The notes beneath the pieces were generated by a model that saw nothing but the letters and a program-made list of their open reading frames with translations, searched no databases and had not been told where the DNA came from. This document shows, one piece after another, positions 1 to 12,762 of a stretch of DNA of 64,000 bases. Source of the stretch: Homarus americanus (taxonomy: Eukaryota > Arthropoda > Malacostraca > Decapoda > Nephropidae); NCBI RefSeq assembly GCF_018991925.1, contig NW_024722158.1, positions 3,496,905 to 3,560,904 of the forward strand, read 5' to 3'. Within the stretch, counting starts at the first letter, position 1, and every line of letters begins with the position of its first letter. Both the position numbers and the translations under genes were made by a program.

Positions 1-98
1 CTGGCAGGTGTTGCTAGCTGGAGTAGCGTCTGGCAGGTGTTGCTAGCTGGAGTAGCGTCTGGCAGGTGTTGCTAGCTGGAGCAGCTTCTGCCAGGTGT
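1..98. repeat. 29-bp tandem repeat, cut by the window edge
   Basis: Just over three copies of a 29-bp unit containing GGCAGGTGTTGCTAGCTGGA. The first two copies are identical and the third diverges. The array probably continues left of the window, so its true length is unknown. Confidence 0.9.
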
Positions 99-930
99 TT
101 AGTATATAACAGCAGGTGTAAGTGTTAGGTGTACACGGCGGGGATCGCTGGGCTAACTTGTTGCCGCCGACCCATCCTATAATCTCTATGTTCGCCCCAC
201 GACAAACTGCTGCAGATTTTTAGGATAAACCCAAGTAGAAAAAAAATATCGGCGTTGAAGCTCCCTGACACTGCCATTAAACTTATTTTCTTATCTCTAA
301 CTTTCCTCCCCCTCCCTCTACCCCTCACCTCACCTCCCCCCCTCCCCACCCCTTCCTCCAATGAGATTGGCTGTTGAGCGGGTAACTAAAATTAGCGTTG
401 TGGGAATTATTATTACTTTGCGGGTCACCTCCCTCCCTCTACCCCCGCCTCCACCGCCCTCCGGGGTACGACGCTCTCCGCAAGCGCTTGATTCCCGTCT
501 TATTTATTCCCGACTAATGCAAGTAATTTTCGTGTTGTGAGGGATGATGACAGAGGCTTGCGGCTTGCTCCTGGGAGGGACTAAGAGAAGCCGGCCACTT
601 TGTTTACAGCGCTGGGATTAAAACCTCCACCTATATCATGCACGGCTGAGGCTTCTGCTGCTACACCGTTCACCCCCCCCCCACACCAACGCCTGTTTTA
701 CCGTTGTTCTTCACAAACACTCAACATCTCTCAGACCACATTCAATCTCTCCTCCACGATAACATGTCTCTCACACACAGGCAGACAGACAGACCAGCAT
801 CTACCCACAATCCACCACTTCCCAAGACTAAAGCAGCTCTCAACTGCCCCACACACACCAGCCTTAGCCAGCACTGACCTACCGCAAGCACTATCACTCT
901 TTGTCAAAGTGCGTGCGTGAGTGCGTGCAT
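99..930. other. Intergenic DNA with C-rich tracts
   Basis: No gene recognised. Two similar pyrimidine tracts of CCTCCCTCTACCCC type lie at about 303-357 and 427-466, and a run of C sits near 672-682. The 106-codon frame at 600-920 has no recognisable domain and low-complexity Ser/Thr/Pro composition, so I do not call it a gene. Confidence 0.6.
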
Positions 931-969
<39 letters not shown>

Positions 970-971
970 TG
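931..971. repeat. (TG)n microsatellite
   Basis: Uninterrupted TG dinucleotides followed by a degenerate TATGTGCGTG end. The flank is also TGCG-rich, which suggests the array grew out of a purine-pyrimidine alternating stretch. Confidence 0.95.
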
Positions 972-1024
972 TGGACTAGCTCTACCAGACAGGATGGTGG
1001 TATTGGAGGGGGTTGGGGAGGAGG

Positions 1025-1455
1025 AGTAGTGATAGTTAATGAAGGGAGAAGACAAGAGGTGGGGGATAAAGAGACGAAGAATATGGCGAGGGCGAGAGAA
1101 AGAGAAGGAGAGAGATAAGTGAAGAAGGAGGAGTGAGAGAGAAGTGAGGAGATAGTGAAAAGGGAGGAAGGTAAGCTGAGGAGAAAGAGAGAGATAATGA
1201 AGACGAAGAGATAAACAATGGAGAAGAGGGAAAACGGAGAGAGAAGATAAAGACGGGAAGAGGGGGGAGGGAGAAGAAATGTGAGAGTGGGGAGAAGAAA
1301 GAGAGACAGGGGAGAGAGATCTTGATGGGAGGAGAAATAGAGAGGAGGAGATAAAAGCGAAAATTGAGGAGGGGTAAATAGGGAGGGAGGAGGTGGAATA
1401 ATGTAAGGAAAAGAGAGATAAAGCAGAGGAAGAGGAGAAAGGATAGGACGAAGGG
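1025..1455. repeat. Polypurine tract, about 430 bp
   Basis: The + strand is almost entirely A and G (GGAGAAG, GAGAGA and GGAGGA words) with only scattered T and C. The matching minus-strand frames are Ser/Leu/Phe/Pro strings caused by the pyrimidine composition. Such tracts can form intramolecular triplexes (H-DNA); that is general knowledge, not shown here. Confidence 0.85.
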
Positions 1456-2322
1456 ATAATGGGCGGAGGGAGAGTACTGAAAATGGGCGGGACGGTTCTT
1501 GGGGTGGGTGGTGTTGGGGGGCTTAAAACAGTAAACAATAAAGTGACCATCTCCCACACACTGAAGAGCCAGGTGGGTGGGGCCAGGTGGGTGGGGCTGG
1601 GGGCAGGACAGTCGGGGCTACAGGTAAAGACTCCCCCACTTGCTCATAATGACCTACAATATCCCTCTCAGTAATTACCAGCCAACCTTTTCCGATACCA
1701 TGAGGCTGTGGTCGGTTACTTCCACGGGGTCCTGGACGCACGCACGGGGTGTTTACGGTCTCTTAAACGCGTACAGACAGATAACCCGGACCCCAGGTGA
1801 AGCTTAGGGTCGTGGAAGGTCTCCGAGATACAGCATGATAACGGAGGCCCTGAATGACTCCCGAGCCAAGAGGATAAAGCTGCATGGAACAGGATGGTCT
1901 ACTCAACCTATAAGTGCAGGTAAGAGCGAGCCTGTAAGCCACACGAGAACCTAGGGTGATGGTTGGCCTGTACAGAGTGAGGGAGGAAGACAAACACACA
2001 GTGAGTCCTGGTGTTAAAGTTTCTCCAGAGTAAAGAGTTAGTCTGAATGTAAAGTAAAAAGATTATGTGCAGGAGGGTCCACACACACACACACACACAC
2101 ACACTCAAGAATGGGTGACTCTTGAGGGCAGTAATATAAGTGGGAAGAAGAGAAAGTGCCCTGGGTAGTGGAGGTCTTGGGACAGGGTCTTGTAACACTC
2201 CGTGGTGAACCAACGCTAATACCAGGCGTAGTGAAGCTCTCGACTATAAAGAGAGAGTGATCGAGGTGTAATATGTTTCCTGGCAAGATATACAAAGCTT
2301 GGTCATTCAGAAAGTGCAGTCG
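1456..2322. other. Intergenic DNA with a short CA array
   Basis: No gene recognised. It holds two copies of a GCCAGGTGGGTGGGGC-like motif at about 1567-1601, a (CA)12 array at 2081-2104, and otherwise unrecognised sequence. Confidence 0.6.
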
Positions 2323-2342
2323 GCTCTCTCTCTCTCTCTCTT
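2323..2342. repeat. (CT)n microsatellite
   Basis: About ten CT dinucleotides. Confidence 0.9.
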
Positions 2343-4070
2343 CAGTGCTTGAGTACATGTTTCTTTGTTTTACTCCTCCCCGCCGAGTACTTCACCTTCC
2401 CTCGTCCTAATTATGTTTTACTTCATCAACTTCTTCCTCTGTTTTCCCTGCATATTATTATTTTTTGTATCTTTTCACTTTCCATCGTTCATTATTCTGT
2501 CGATTTTTTAGGGGGCCCTCCTCCCTCTTTATCATCAGTTAGGGATCACTCGAGGGAGGAATTTGTGTTTTTGTGTTCCCTCTTTGCTCCTCCTTTGCCT
2601 AACAACCACTTCTTGTACGCGCGCCTTCTGCCTCCTGCCCTGCCTGGGTTGGTTGGTCCTCTGCCACCATTAGTGAGGTATTAGTGCATTCTTTCATTCA
2701 CCTACGTCCTGGAATTGTTCGGCTGTGTGTGTGTGTGTCCCTGGCTCATCGGTAGAACATAAACCCTACAAACGAATGGTCCTCGGTTCGATCCCCGGTC
2801 GGCGTGAAGGTTTGGGGTTCCCTCTGTACATTAGTCCGGGCGCTCAAATCTATAATATACAGTATATAATCTTACGCACTTTTTATCGTCCCTGTGCTTC
2901 TGTACAATTATTTTCAGCTCATTAACCTGTCGTGTTGCTCAGTGTTTGCCCTCTAGACTAGACTTCTTAGTTCCTCATCATCTCCCTTCCTCACCCCCAC
3001 CCTCCATTGGGTTGCACTTCATTCACCCCCACCAGCTGCTCCTCACCCCCTCTCCTCCGCCTGCACCTCTCCCCCTCGGTTGCACCTCACCCCCTACCCC
3101 TCGGTTGCACCTCACCCTTAATATCCAGGATCCGGATTCATAAACATTCGTACGTCAGAGTATACCTTCCTGGTCGTCAAAGAGTCAACACACTGGTCAC
3201 ATCAACACCAAGAGTCTCAATGGCATTCTGAAAGTCTTTTGGGGCACCAGCTTAATATCGTAGCCTTAGGGAGCCGCCAAGAAACACACTCACACCACAC
3301 GTTCAGGGGAAAATGTTCAGTATATGAGTCACTTAGCATCACAGCCAGGATTTCTTACTTGAGAGGACAGTAATTAGTGTATTGACTCTCTCTCTCTCTC
3401 TCTCTCTCTCTTCATAACCCGGCTGCGTGTCTGACTCAGTGATGGCCCAGGACTCGTCTATAACCTACACAATCCTGGACGCGGCTCTGTGTATGTATGT
3501 TAGACTTACAGAGGTCTACACTCATAGGACCCAAGTGTGTGTGACGGGGGAGTAGCCAGCGAGCTATTTTAAGTCTTGAGCCAAGATAGGCTACTGTGAT
3601 TGGCAGATGATACCTCAGTGACGGGCGGCCCAGCGTGGAAGAAGGGAGAGGCTGAGAGGGCCAAGGTGCTGCTGCTGCTGCTACACATGCAAAGTCCCTC
3701 ATCCCGCCCCGTCCCGCCCTACCCCATCCCACCCCTGAACACTGCCGGGGTCAGCGGGTAAAACTACTCAAAAGAGGCTAATTCAACACTTCCTTATACA
3801 TCATACCTCATGTTCACAGGCCGCACGAAACCTGACGGTGCATTACTCCCTTAATTAAATGATAACCTGGCGAATTCTTCAAACTTAATAAATTTGGTTA
3901 GACCAGCCAGGACAAACCTCAGGTCACTGGTCCAGACGGTGCTGCCCTTGTTGCCGGGGCCGCCAGTCTCCAGGAATAAAAATACCCCCCAAAATTATAA
4001 CAACAGAATATCAGTTACAAGAAGCCATCTATATTTTGTGACAGGGGCAGTGTGTGAATTGGTGCCTGGC
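2343..4070. other. Intergenic DNA, short repeats only
   Basis: Apart from the SINE relic, I see a T/C-rich stretch at 2360-2680, two to three copies of a TCGGTTGCACCTCACCCC motif at about 3003-3120, a (CT)n at 3387-3411 and a (GCT)5 at 3667-3681. No exon or RNA gene is recognisable. Confidence 0.55.
2735..2920 (+). mobile_element. tRNA-derived SINE relic (head and possible tail)
   Basis: An RNA polymerase III A box, TGGCTCATCGG, lies at 2742-2752, and a B box that matches the GGTTCGANNCC consensus exactly (GGTTCGATCCC) lies at 2785-2795. The start-to-start distance is 43 nt, as in a tRNA. The seven bases before the A box (GTGTCCC) do not pair with the bases after the T arm, and the T stem has a mismatch, so this is not a working tRNA gene. 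The AT-rich sequence to about 2920 may be the SINE body, but the 3' limit is a guess. A (TG)7 tract abuts the 5' side. Confidence 0.65.
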
Positions 4071-4617
4071 TTGCCCCCCCCCCCCTCCCCTCCCTCCTAC
4101 CCCCGCCTTCCCTCACCCACCTTCCTCCCCCCACACTCTCCAGACATCATAAGTTATTTTTTTTCCCTCGAGTATGTGACGTGAGGCTGTAACTACTTGA
4201 CTCATTTTAAGACGCAACACACAGGTGACGGCCCCAAACAGTGACAAATCCCTAACCAGACCTGACCTAACTCTCCCACCATCGTCTCAGGGAGTTTTAT
4301 GACTACCAGAAACGAGCAAAAAAGTAAATATAGAATCTCAATAAAAAAAACAAAAAAAAACACCGAAAGTAAATAGGAATGAATAAGCGACCTATTGGTG
4401 GAGAGCTTCACTACCAGCAAATAATAATGAAAATAACAACAACAACAATGATGATGATAATAACAACAATAATAAAGGCGACTGGAAGACGGGCAGGGTT
4501 AAAATTAGTAGGTGATCCAAGCCAACAACCTCACCTGAGCCACGTCTTACTGCCTCAGGTGCTCAAATAACTCTAATAGGACGCAACACAGTATGTACAT
4601 ATTCAATAAGGTGTCCC

Positions 4618-4619
<2 letters not shown>
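4071..4619. other. Intergenic DNA, C-rich then A-rich
   Basis: A C/T-rich tract at about 4073-4140 (a C run, then CCTCCC words) is followed by A-rich sequence including AACAACAACAATGATGATGATAA at 4436-4460. No gene seen. Confidence 0.55.

Positions 4620-4669
<50 letters not shown>
4620..4669. repeat. (TG)n microsatellite
   Basis: About 25 TG dinucleotides, just upstream of the 39-bp minisatellite. Confidence 0.95.
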
Positions 4670-4672
<3 letters not shown>

Positions 4673-4728
4673 ACCTGTTTGATGTTTATTATGGCGTTAA
4701 ATATGATGTAGAAATTGGACCAGACAGA

Positions 4729-5682
4729 CACAAAGCTTCTTGACCTCTCCTCCAACAGCCAGCCAGACACTAAGCTTCTTGACCTCTCCTCCAACAGCCA
4801 TCCAGACACTAAGCTTCTTGACCACTCCTCCAACATCCAGCCAGACACTAAGCTTCTTGACCTCTCCTCCAACAGCCAGCCAGACACTAAGCTTCTTGAC
4901 CTCTCCTCCAACAGCCAGCCAGACACTAAGCTTCTTGACCTCTCCTCCAACACAGCCAGACACTAAACTTCTTGACCTCTCCTCCAACAGCCAGCCAGAC
5001 ACTAAGCTTCTTGACCTCTCCTCCAACAGCCAGCCAGACACTAAGCTTCTTGACCTCTCCTCCAACATCCAGCCAGACACTAAGCTTCTTGACCTCCTCA
5101 ACATCCAGCCAGACACTAAGCTTCTTGACCTCTCCTCCAACAGCCAGCCAGACACTAAGCTTGACCTCTCCTCCAACAGCCCAGACACTAAGCTTCTTGG
5201 CCTCTCCTCCAACAGCCAGCCAGACACTAAGCTTCTTGACCTCTCCTCCAACAGCCAGCCAGACACTAAGCTTCTTGACCTCTCCTCTAACAGCCAGCCA
5301 GACACTAAGCTTCTTGACCTCTCCTCCAACAGCCAGCCAGACACTAAGCTTTTTGACCCTCCTCCAACAGCCAGCCAGACACTAAGCTTCTTGACCTCTC
5401 CTCCAACAGCCAGCCAGACACTAAGCTTCTTGACCTCTCCTCCAACAGCCAGCCAGACACTAAGCTTCTTGACCTCTCCTCCAACAGCCAGCCAGACACT
5501 AAGCTTCTTGACCTCTCCTCCAACATCCAGACAGACACTAAGCTTCTTGACCTCTCCTCCAACAGCCAGCCAGACACTAAGCTTCTTGACCTCTCCTCCA
5601 ACAGCCAGACAGACACTAAGCTTCTTGACCTCTCCTCCAACAGCCAGCCAGACACTAAGCTTCTTGACCTCTCCTCAACAAG
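4729..5682. repeat. 39-bp minisatellite with a HindIII site per unit
   Basis: About 24 tandem copies of a 39-bp unit with the core CAGACACTAAGCTTCTTGAC followed by a CTCTCCTCCAACAGC half. Nearly every unit carries AAGCTT. Variants include CATCC for CAGCC and several small deletions near 4950, 5092, 5160 and 5180. As 39 is 13 codons and the unit lacks stops in two + frames and at least one minus frame, it gives long frames on both strands (for example 13-residue LSSNSQPDTKLLD). The deletions shift the frame repeatedly, which argues against coding. Confidence 0.95.
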
Positions 5683-5689
5683 GGTAGAG

Positions 5690-6075
5690 CACTCGGGTCT
5701 CAACACCTCATCTGAATGATAGTAATTTTCAGCGATACAAGACCCCGCCCGCTGTGTTATACTAACTCCCTTCATCACAGGCACAACACAGCCGTAAACA
5801 CACCCACACTAGCCAAGGAGTTATTTACGACACGAACAGAGAGAGGGAGATATTAATAACCAAGTCATTTGACCAAATATACAACAATGGTAATGACACG
5901 CAGTACTGTGTGTGTGTGCAGCTGTACCCAATGCCCCCTCCCTACCTCCCCCTCCCTTTGCCCACTTGGCCGAGACCCAGCTCAAAATTGCTGCACGTGT
6001 AGCATTGTCTCATGGCCTTTTAGGGGACAAAAAAAATCAAGATAAATAATTTAGTTAGTATTACACGATGACCAA
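5690..6075. other. Intergenic DNA
   Basis: Unrecognised sequence with a short (TG)6 at 5909-5919 and a C-rich patch at 5932-5965. No gene seen. Confidence 0.5.
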
Positions 6076-6080
6076 TTATA

Positions 6081-6133
6081 GGGGTTCGAACGCGGGGGAC
6101 CCAAAGTCGTCTACCAATCTCCACCAGCAGCAG
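6081..6133 (-). mobile_element. Possible tRNA-like SINE fragment
   Basis: Read on the minus strand, TGGTGGAGATTGG (complement of 6114-6126) matches a tRNA A box with the two conserved G residues of the D loop, and GTTCGAACCC (complement of 6081-6090) matches the B box except for its first base. The two are about 8 nt closer than in a tRNA, so this is at best a deleted relic. Chance is not excluded. Confidence 0.35.
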
Positions 6134-7321
6134 TAGACTATAATGTACGCGGGGAATACCTAACCTAACCTCATTAGCGACCTGTGAGAGCTCTGATTGG
6201 CTACTGCACCTGTGGTAAGATAGAGTGAGAGTGTGTCCTATGTTTCAGACAGTACTCAATGGCTCATCAGTCAATCATATTGATTACTTAATATTTCCCC
6301 TTTACTGATCGTGGTCATCACAGACGCAACATTCCTAACCAGTGACTCAACCCCGACACACACACACACACACCTAGTTGCGGTAGTGTACAGTAGTCTA
6401 ACCACAACATGGATGCCATTTTGACCACCATCTTTGTGACGCCGTTGACTGAACCACTTTAACATGTAGTCGGGTGAGAATGTCTAAGTTAGGGGTTTAA
6501 ATGTCTCAGAATCCCGACCCGGGTTAAATCACCTTCAGGCTGGTACTCTAAAAGTATTCTCTAAGTATACAGTAACTTCAGAAAGGAACCTGCGAACGAA
6601 AAAAAGTATAAATGCCGTAGTGGTATTGTGGTGCAGAAGGTGGTGGTAGTGGGGAGAGTTGGTGGTGGGAGGAGGTGTGGTGGTGGGGGTAGCGGTGGTG
6701 GGGGTAGCGGTGGTGGTGGGTGGGGGTGAAGGTGTGGTGATGGGCGGGAGTGTTGTGGCCGCCCGCCCCCTCTCTCCCCCGTGACACTGGGCTTCACTTA
6801 TCACTGGATTCATCAGCATCATCCATCAGGATTATTTAACGAGCCATCACGAGTCTTTTCCCGCCACATACTGCACCTCGCCTCCGCCTGAACACCCGGG
6901 ACCTCAAGGCAACAGGACTTCATCTAACAGGCGTACAAGAATAAATAAAAGATGGAGCTTCAAACTCCACCTTCGGACCCGGGATTCCCCCTTACACGAT
7001 CCTAACCACCAGCGTATAAGGGCGGTCCGGGTGCCGAAGACTTCATATAAACAAAACATAGGCAACTTTGTCTCCCACAGTAAGTGCCGGGGATCACCTC
7101 ATGAAACACAGGACCCCGAGGCAGACGTGTGAAGACAGATGTATGTACAGACAATATAAGGATGTGTGTGTGTCCAGAGAGGTGATCACACAGTGGCGGC
7201 CATGGCCATTAGTGGTCTTCTCAACACTAAATCATTCTACCAAGTTTGGTCATTATTAATTTGCAAAAATTTTGGTCTACATTGTAGCCATGTAGTCGGG
7301 GGTTAAGTATAGGCTATGGCG

Positions 7322-7322
<1 letters not shown>
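6134..7322. other. Intergenic DNA with a GGT-rich patch
   Basis: No gene recognised. A G/T-rich stretch at about 6630-6765 contains two tandem copies of GGGGGTAGCGGTGGT. A short CA tract lies at 6357-6373 and one CCTAACCTAACC near 6161. Confidence 0.55.

Positions 7323-7386
<64 letters not shown>
7323..7386. repeat. (CA)n microsatellite
   Basis: Thirty-two uninterrupted CA dinucleotides. Confidence 0.97.
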
Positions 7387-7388
<2 letters not shown>

Positions 7389-8918
7389 TGGGTTGAAGAG
7401 AAACACAAACGACATAAACAAACGTCCCTCGACGACACAAGTAAACAAAAACGTTTAGTAGAGGGAAAGATCAATGAGACGTTTTTGAGGCAGTGTGTCG
7501 CCGCCCCCCTGAACCAACACACGGCTGACCCATAGAGAAGGTACACACGCTGGGGCTATTGGCTTGGTCTACACTCACTCTTCAACACACACCCACTATT
7601 ATCACAGAGTAAGACACAAAATTCACCACACCTTAGGTAGACTCTGAACAGTACTGGGTGTCTCTGCTCTACTAGGTACCTTGAGTGATCGGATTACTAG
7701 TGGATCTCTACCTCTACGTATAGTTCCGGATCCCACGTACACTGTAAAACCACGTGTATTCTCCCGTCAACTAGACAGAGAGGTGGGAGCGCCAGGCTAA
7801 TGCAAATCCACGTTCGTATCTCCGTCGTCGACAGAAGCGTGGCAGGTAAGGGGGATGGGTGGGTGGAGGGTGGGTGGGTGGGAGGAGGAGGGAGGGAGGG
7901 AGGGAGGATGGATGCCCCCGAATGAAGGAGAGAAAGGCCCCCGCCATGGGTAGCGGGGTGGCCCACCATTGTTGGGTACGGCGGCAGGGCCCCCAGTCGA
8001 CCTTGCATGTCATTATCTGTGGGCGGGCTCAGGACGCAACCCACAAAAAAACCTTAACGACTGACCAGCTACTTGGTAACAATCTGATACATCCCTACGC
8101 ACCGCCCGCCCGCCTTGACGCCCGTAAGGGTCTACCAACCCCCCCTCCCCCTCCGCCCCGTTTTCAAATCCCTATCTGGTAAAATTTCTGGCTATAAAAG
8201 TTTCCAATAAACCTGAAGTCAAATTTAGACCTGGTAAAAGCAGGGAACACAATCACACAACAGTCAACACGCTATGGCACGAACACGGCGACCAGGATTG
8301 CATGGGTAAATTGCAATGAGACTGGGCCGTAACTTGCTATTTCCTGTCCCTTCTTATGGGGATGAGTAGTCCATCTCCTGAGACTCTGGGGGCTGACGCA
8401 TACCTACGTCTTCCTCCCCGAGCCCCCCACCCACTCTTTCTCTCTCCTGTTCCCTCTACCACCACCTCTTCTTCACCCCAGCTCCTCTTTCTCCCCTCGC
8501 CAACTCCTCTCCCCCTCCTCCCTCCTCTTCCCCTCCTACAGGATCCTGCCATATTTTTCTCGTTCCCGGGCGCCAGGATCCGAGACGTCAGCTGTGGTGA
8601 GTCTGTCAACGACCGTCAAAAACCTGCAGAAGCATTTTAAGATTGACGGCCCATTAAGAGCTCCTCCCTGAAGGGCCACCCAGAGCACTATATAGGGCCA
8701 TCTAGAGTACCATAGGACTCCAGGGCCATCCATTCAGTATACCATATGCGAGTCATCCATTCAGTTAAATCCCTTACCTTGTCGCCTTGGTCCTTCTCTC
8801 CACTTAATATCAATAATGACTTCTTGTACTTTTTAATTAGAAGGAAAGTTACTTGTCGAAAAATGAAAAGTCGAATCATCTCCCCGTCAGAGATTTCAAC
8901 CACCAAGTAGTGATCCAC
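7387..8918. other. Intergenic DNA with G-rich and CT-rich patches
   Basis: No gene recognised. A GGGTGG/GGGAGG patch lies at 7851-7910, C-rich DNA at 8130-8165 and a CT-rich stretch at 8415-8540 (Pro/Ser-rich in translation). The sequence between is not repetitive within this window. Confidence 0.55.
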
Positions 8919-8945
8919 AGTGTGTGTGTGTGTGTGTGTGTGCGC
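8919..8945. repeat. (TG)n microsatellite
   Basis: About 12 TG dinucleotides ending in TGCGCGTG. Confidence 0.9.
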
Positions 8946-9057
8946 GTGACCTGAACGTTATTAGCTCACTCTAGCTTATTTCACCTGAGGATTAACCACC
9001 CAAACGTTAAACTAACCTAATTCCACCCCCACAAGGTAGCGTTAAGATTTTTATCAG

Positions 9058-9175
9058 CCCAGGTGAGGGTGTGGTAAGGGGTGAGGGTGTAGTGGTAGAG
9101 GGGTGATGGTGTGGTAAAGGGTGAGGGTGTGAGGGTGTAGGGGGAAGTGAGGGTGTGGTAGAGGAGGGGGCAGGG
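9058..9175. repeat. Degenerate GTGAGGGTGTGGTA repeat
   Basis: Six or so imperfect copies of GTGAGGGTGTGGTAAGGG-like units. The strand is G/T-rich with many GGG runs. Confidence 0.75.
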
Positions 9176-9435
9176 GTGGCAGCAACAAGTAGTACCACAC
9201 TGGTCTTTGACTCATGCCAGGAATGCCAACTGTGGGTGGGTAGTACAGACGACCACACCTAACGACGACATTTATATGGCCAAGTAGAGTCATAAACCGT
9301 AAGAGATTACTATTAAAAGCACCTAATTACTCAGGGTCAGTCGGGAACAAAACCACAAAACGAGTCTATTACGTAACCCGGGTCATTCCTTTAGCAAACT
9401 ATTATGTGGGTGGTGTTGGTGGTCACCCTAAGACG

Positions 9436-9532
9436 CCCACACACACCCTGGAGACACGCACACACACACCCTGGAGACACGCACACACACACTCTGGAGA
9501 CACGCGCACACACACACATGCACGCACACACA
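9436..9532. repeat. 24-bp CA-containing minisatellite
   Basis: Three copies of a unit of about 24 bp, CACCCTGGAGACACG followed by a CA run, then a degenerate CA tail. Confidence 0.85.
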
Positions 9533-9539
9533 CCCTCTC

Positions 9540-10983
<1,444 letters not shown>

Positions 10984-11030
10984 GTGTGTGTGTGTGTGTG
11001 TGTGCACACACATACACACACACACACACC
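10984..11030. repeat. Self-complementary (TG)n-(CA)n array
   Basis: TG dinucleotides run directly into CA dinucleotides across a GTGTGCACAC centre near 11004, so one strand can fold on itself. One TA interrupts the CA half. Confidence 0.9.
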
Positions 11031-11607
11031 AATGTTGTCTTGTGTACAGTCGTCCTTCAAACAGGCTGCTGTGAGGTGAGTGAAGACTCCATAAACATAT
11101 CAACTTTAACCAATGGTTTAATGCAAACTGTCCAGTTTTTACTCATCAAGATAAACCACACTAATATTAAGCCTCACAAGAACACAACTAAAAAACCTTA
11201 AACTCGGTGCACAAGTTGCTAGTCCAATTGGTCACGCTCGATGCCACTAACGGAGGCAACAGAATAATGTGGACGACACTACTGTATTGTACTGTTCTCT
11301 ACACACCCAGCCCCCCCCCCCTACCGCCCACCCAACGTCTTAACGATTATCATTTTGGAGACCTCAAGACGGTGACCTTGACGACGTTAATATATTTCCC
11401 AGGAAGTTTATGACCAGCCCAGCGCCGACACAGCCAACTCCTGCCTTGCTTCTCTTGATCCTTATCGCCACAACTCGCTTTTTTTCCTTGATAAACTCAC
11501 TTCACTATATTCAAGGTAAAGTTAAAGATAGACTCACCTTGCCTCATTACTGTGTCACGATGGGGAGAAAAACACACAACTAATACAACTGGATAACCAA
11601 CTCCATC
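11031..11607. other. Intergenic DNA
   Basis: Unrecognised sequence. A C run at 11311-11320 is the only simple feature. No exon-like signal stands out. Confidence 0.5.

Positions 11608-11647
<40 letters not shown>
11608..11647. repeat. (GA)n microsatellite
   Basis: About 19 GA dinucleotides. Confidence 0.95.
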
Positions 11648-11648
<1 letters not shown>

Positions 11649-12762
11649 ACACATTAATGACCTAACCAACACACAGCTGACGGTAATCTCAGCGACACAT
11701 ATCCCGCCATCCTCTCTAATAAACAAAGAGTCAAACGCTGGATACACCCCCAGACAGCCTTCAATCCCTGGGTTAAATAAGAGCCTCGTACCTATTATGA
11801 GAGACGACCGAAGGCATTAAAATGTCCATAGCCCGGCAGGTTATCTGTTCGGTCCTTTAAGAGCTGCTGCTGCTACCTGACGGGTCTTCTCAAGTTGGGA
11901 GTGATGCAATATCCCACACCTTCGGTTCAGGGAGGGAGGTGGCATATGGATCTTACCCTTAATGTTTCGTTAATTTGGCCTTTATTATCGTCAATGGGGG
12001 GGATATTGTGTCTCGGCTTAATCTAGAGGGCGGGAATATTTATTTATAGTTGAGACGCGTTGTGAGTTGAGGTGATAGTTTGAACATCCGCTCATCTACA
12101 GTAGGTCGACATAAACCCATAAGGCTTGGCTGGTCTCCTTCATCCATTCACTCACTCATCCACCCACAAGATACAGGTACTTTCTGTAATGACACTTATC
12201 CATGGGTATCCTTCGTTCATTCATCCGTATTATAAGTTTCCTACTGTAATCATCCGCGTTTACTCCCTACAAGATATCCTACAACATTAAATAGATATAA
12301 TCGAAGTGAGGATCGATGACCACTAGGCAGACACCTCCTCCACGCAGCCAGGTATGTCACCAGGTGCTGCCCGTGTCCTGGTACACACGCTCATCAAGCC
12401 ATCAGCCACCCAACGCTTCTTTCTCAAGCGATAAACAAGTTCAACAACTACACATCTTACGTACATAAAAAACATAGTGGAGGGTTTGACTCCTTTGTCG
12501 AGGTGTCCTTCATTAAGTTCAACAACACACAACGTCCGTGCCAAGGCCTTCAATACGCCCTCCAAAGGTCATATTTGGCTCCCTGGCCGACTGACTGGTC
12601 GTTGCTACCCACTAATCCACCATTATTATCCACACAATATTCACTAACGTACATAAGAACACCCTAATCCACCACCACTACCCGCACAGTACACAAGAAT
12701 AACTGTACCGGCAACAGGAGCCAGTAATCCATCACCACTGCCCCACACAGTCACCAGTGTAG
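11648..12762. other. Intergenic DNA, unrecognised
   Basis: Over 1.1 kb with no repeat, RNA gene or convincing frame. The 80-codon minus frame at 12323-12565 has ordinary-looking composition but no motif I recognise and no supporting splice or promoter context. Confidence 0.5.

Noticed and set aside
4729..5682. Regular spaced repeats that might suggest a CRISPR array
   Set aside because: Units are directly adjacent with no unique spacers; it is a eukaryotic-type minisatellite.
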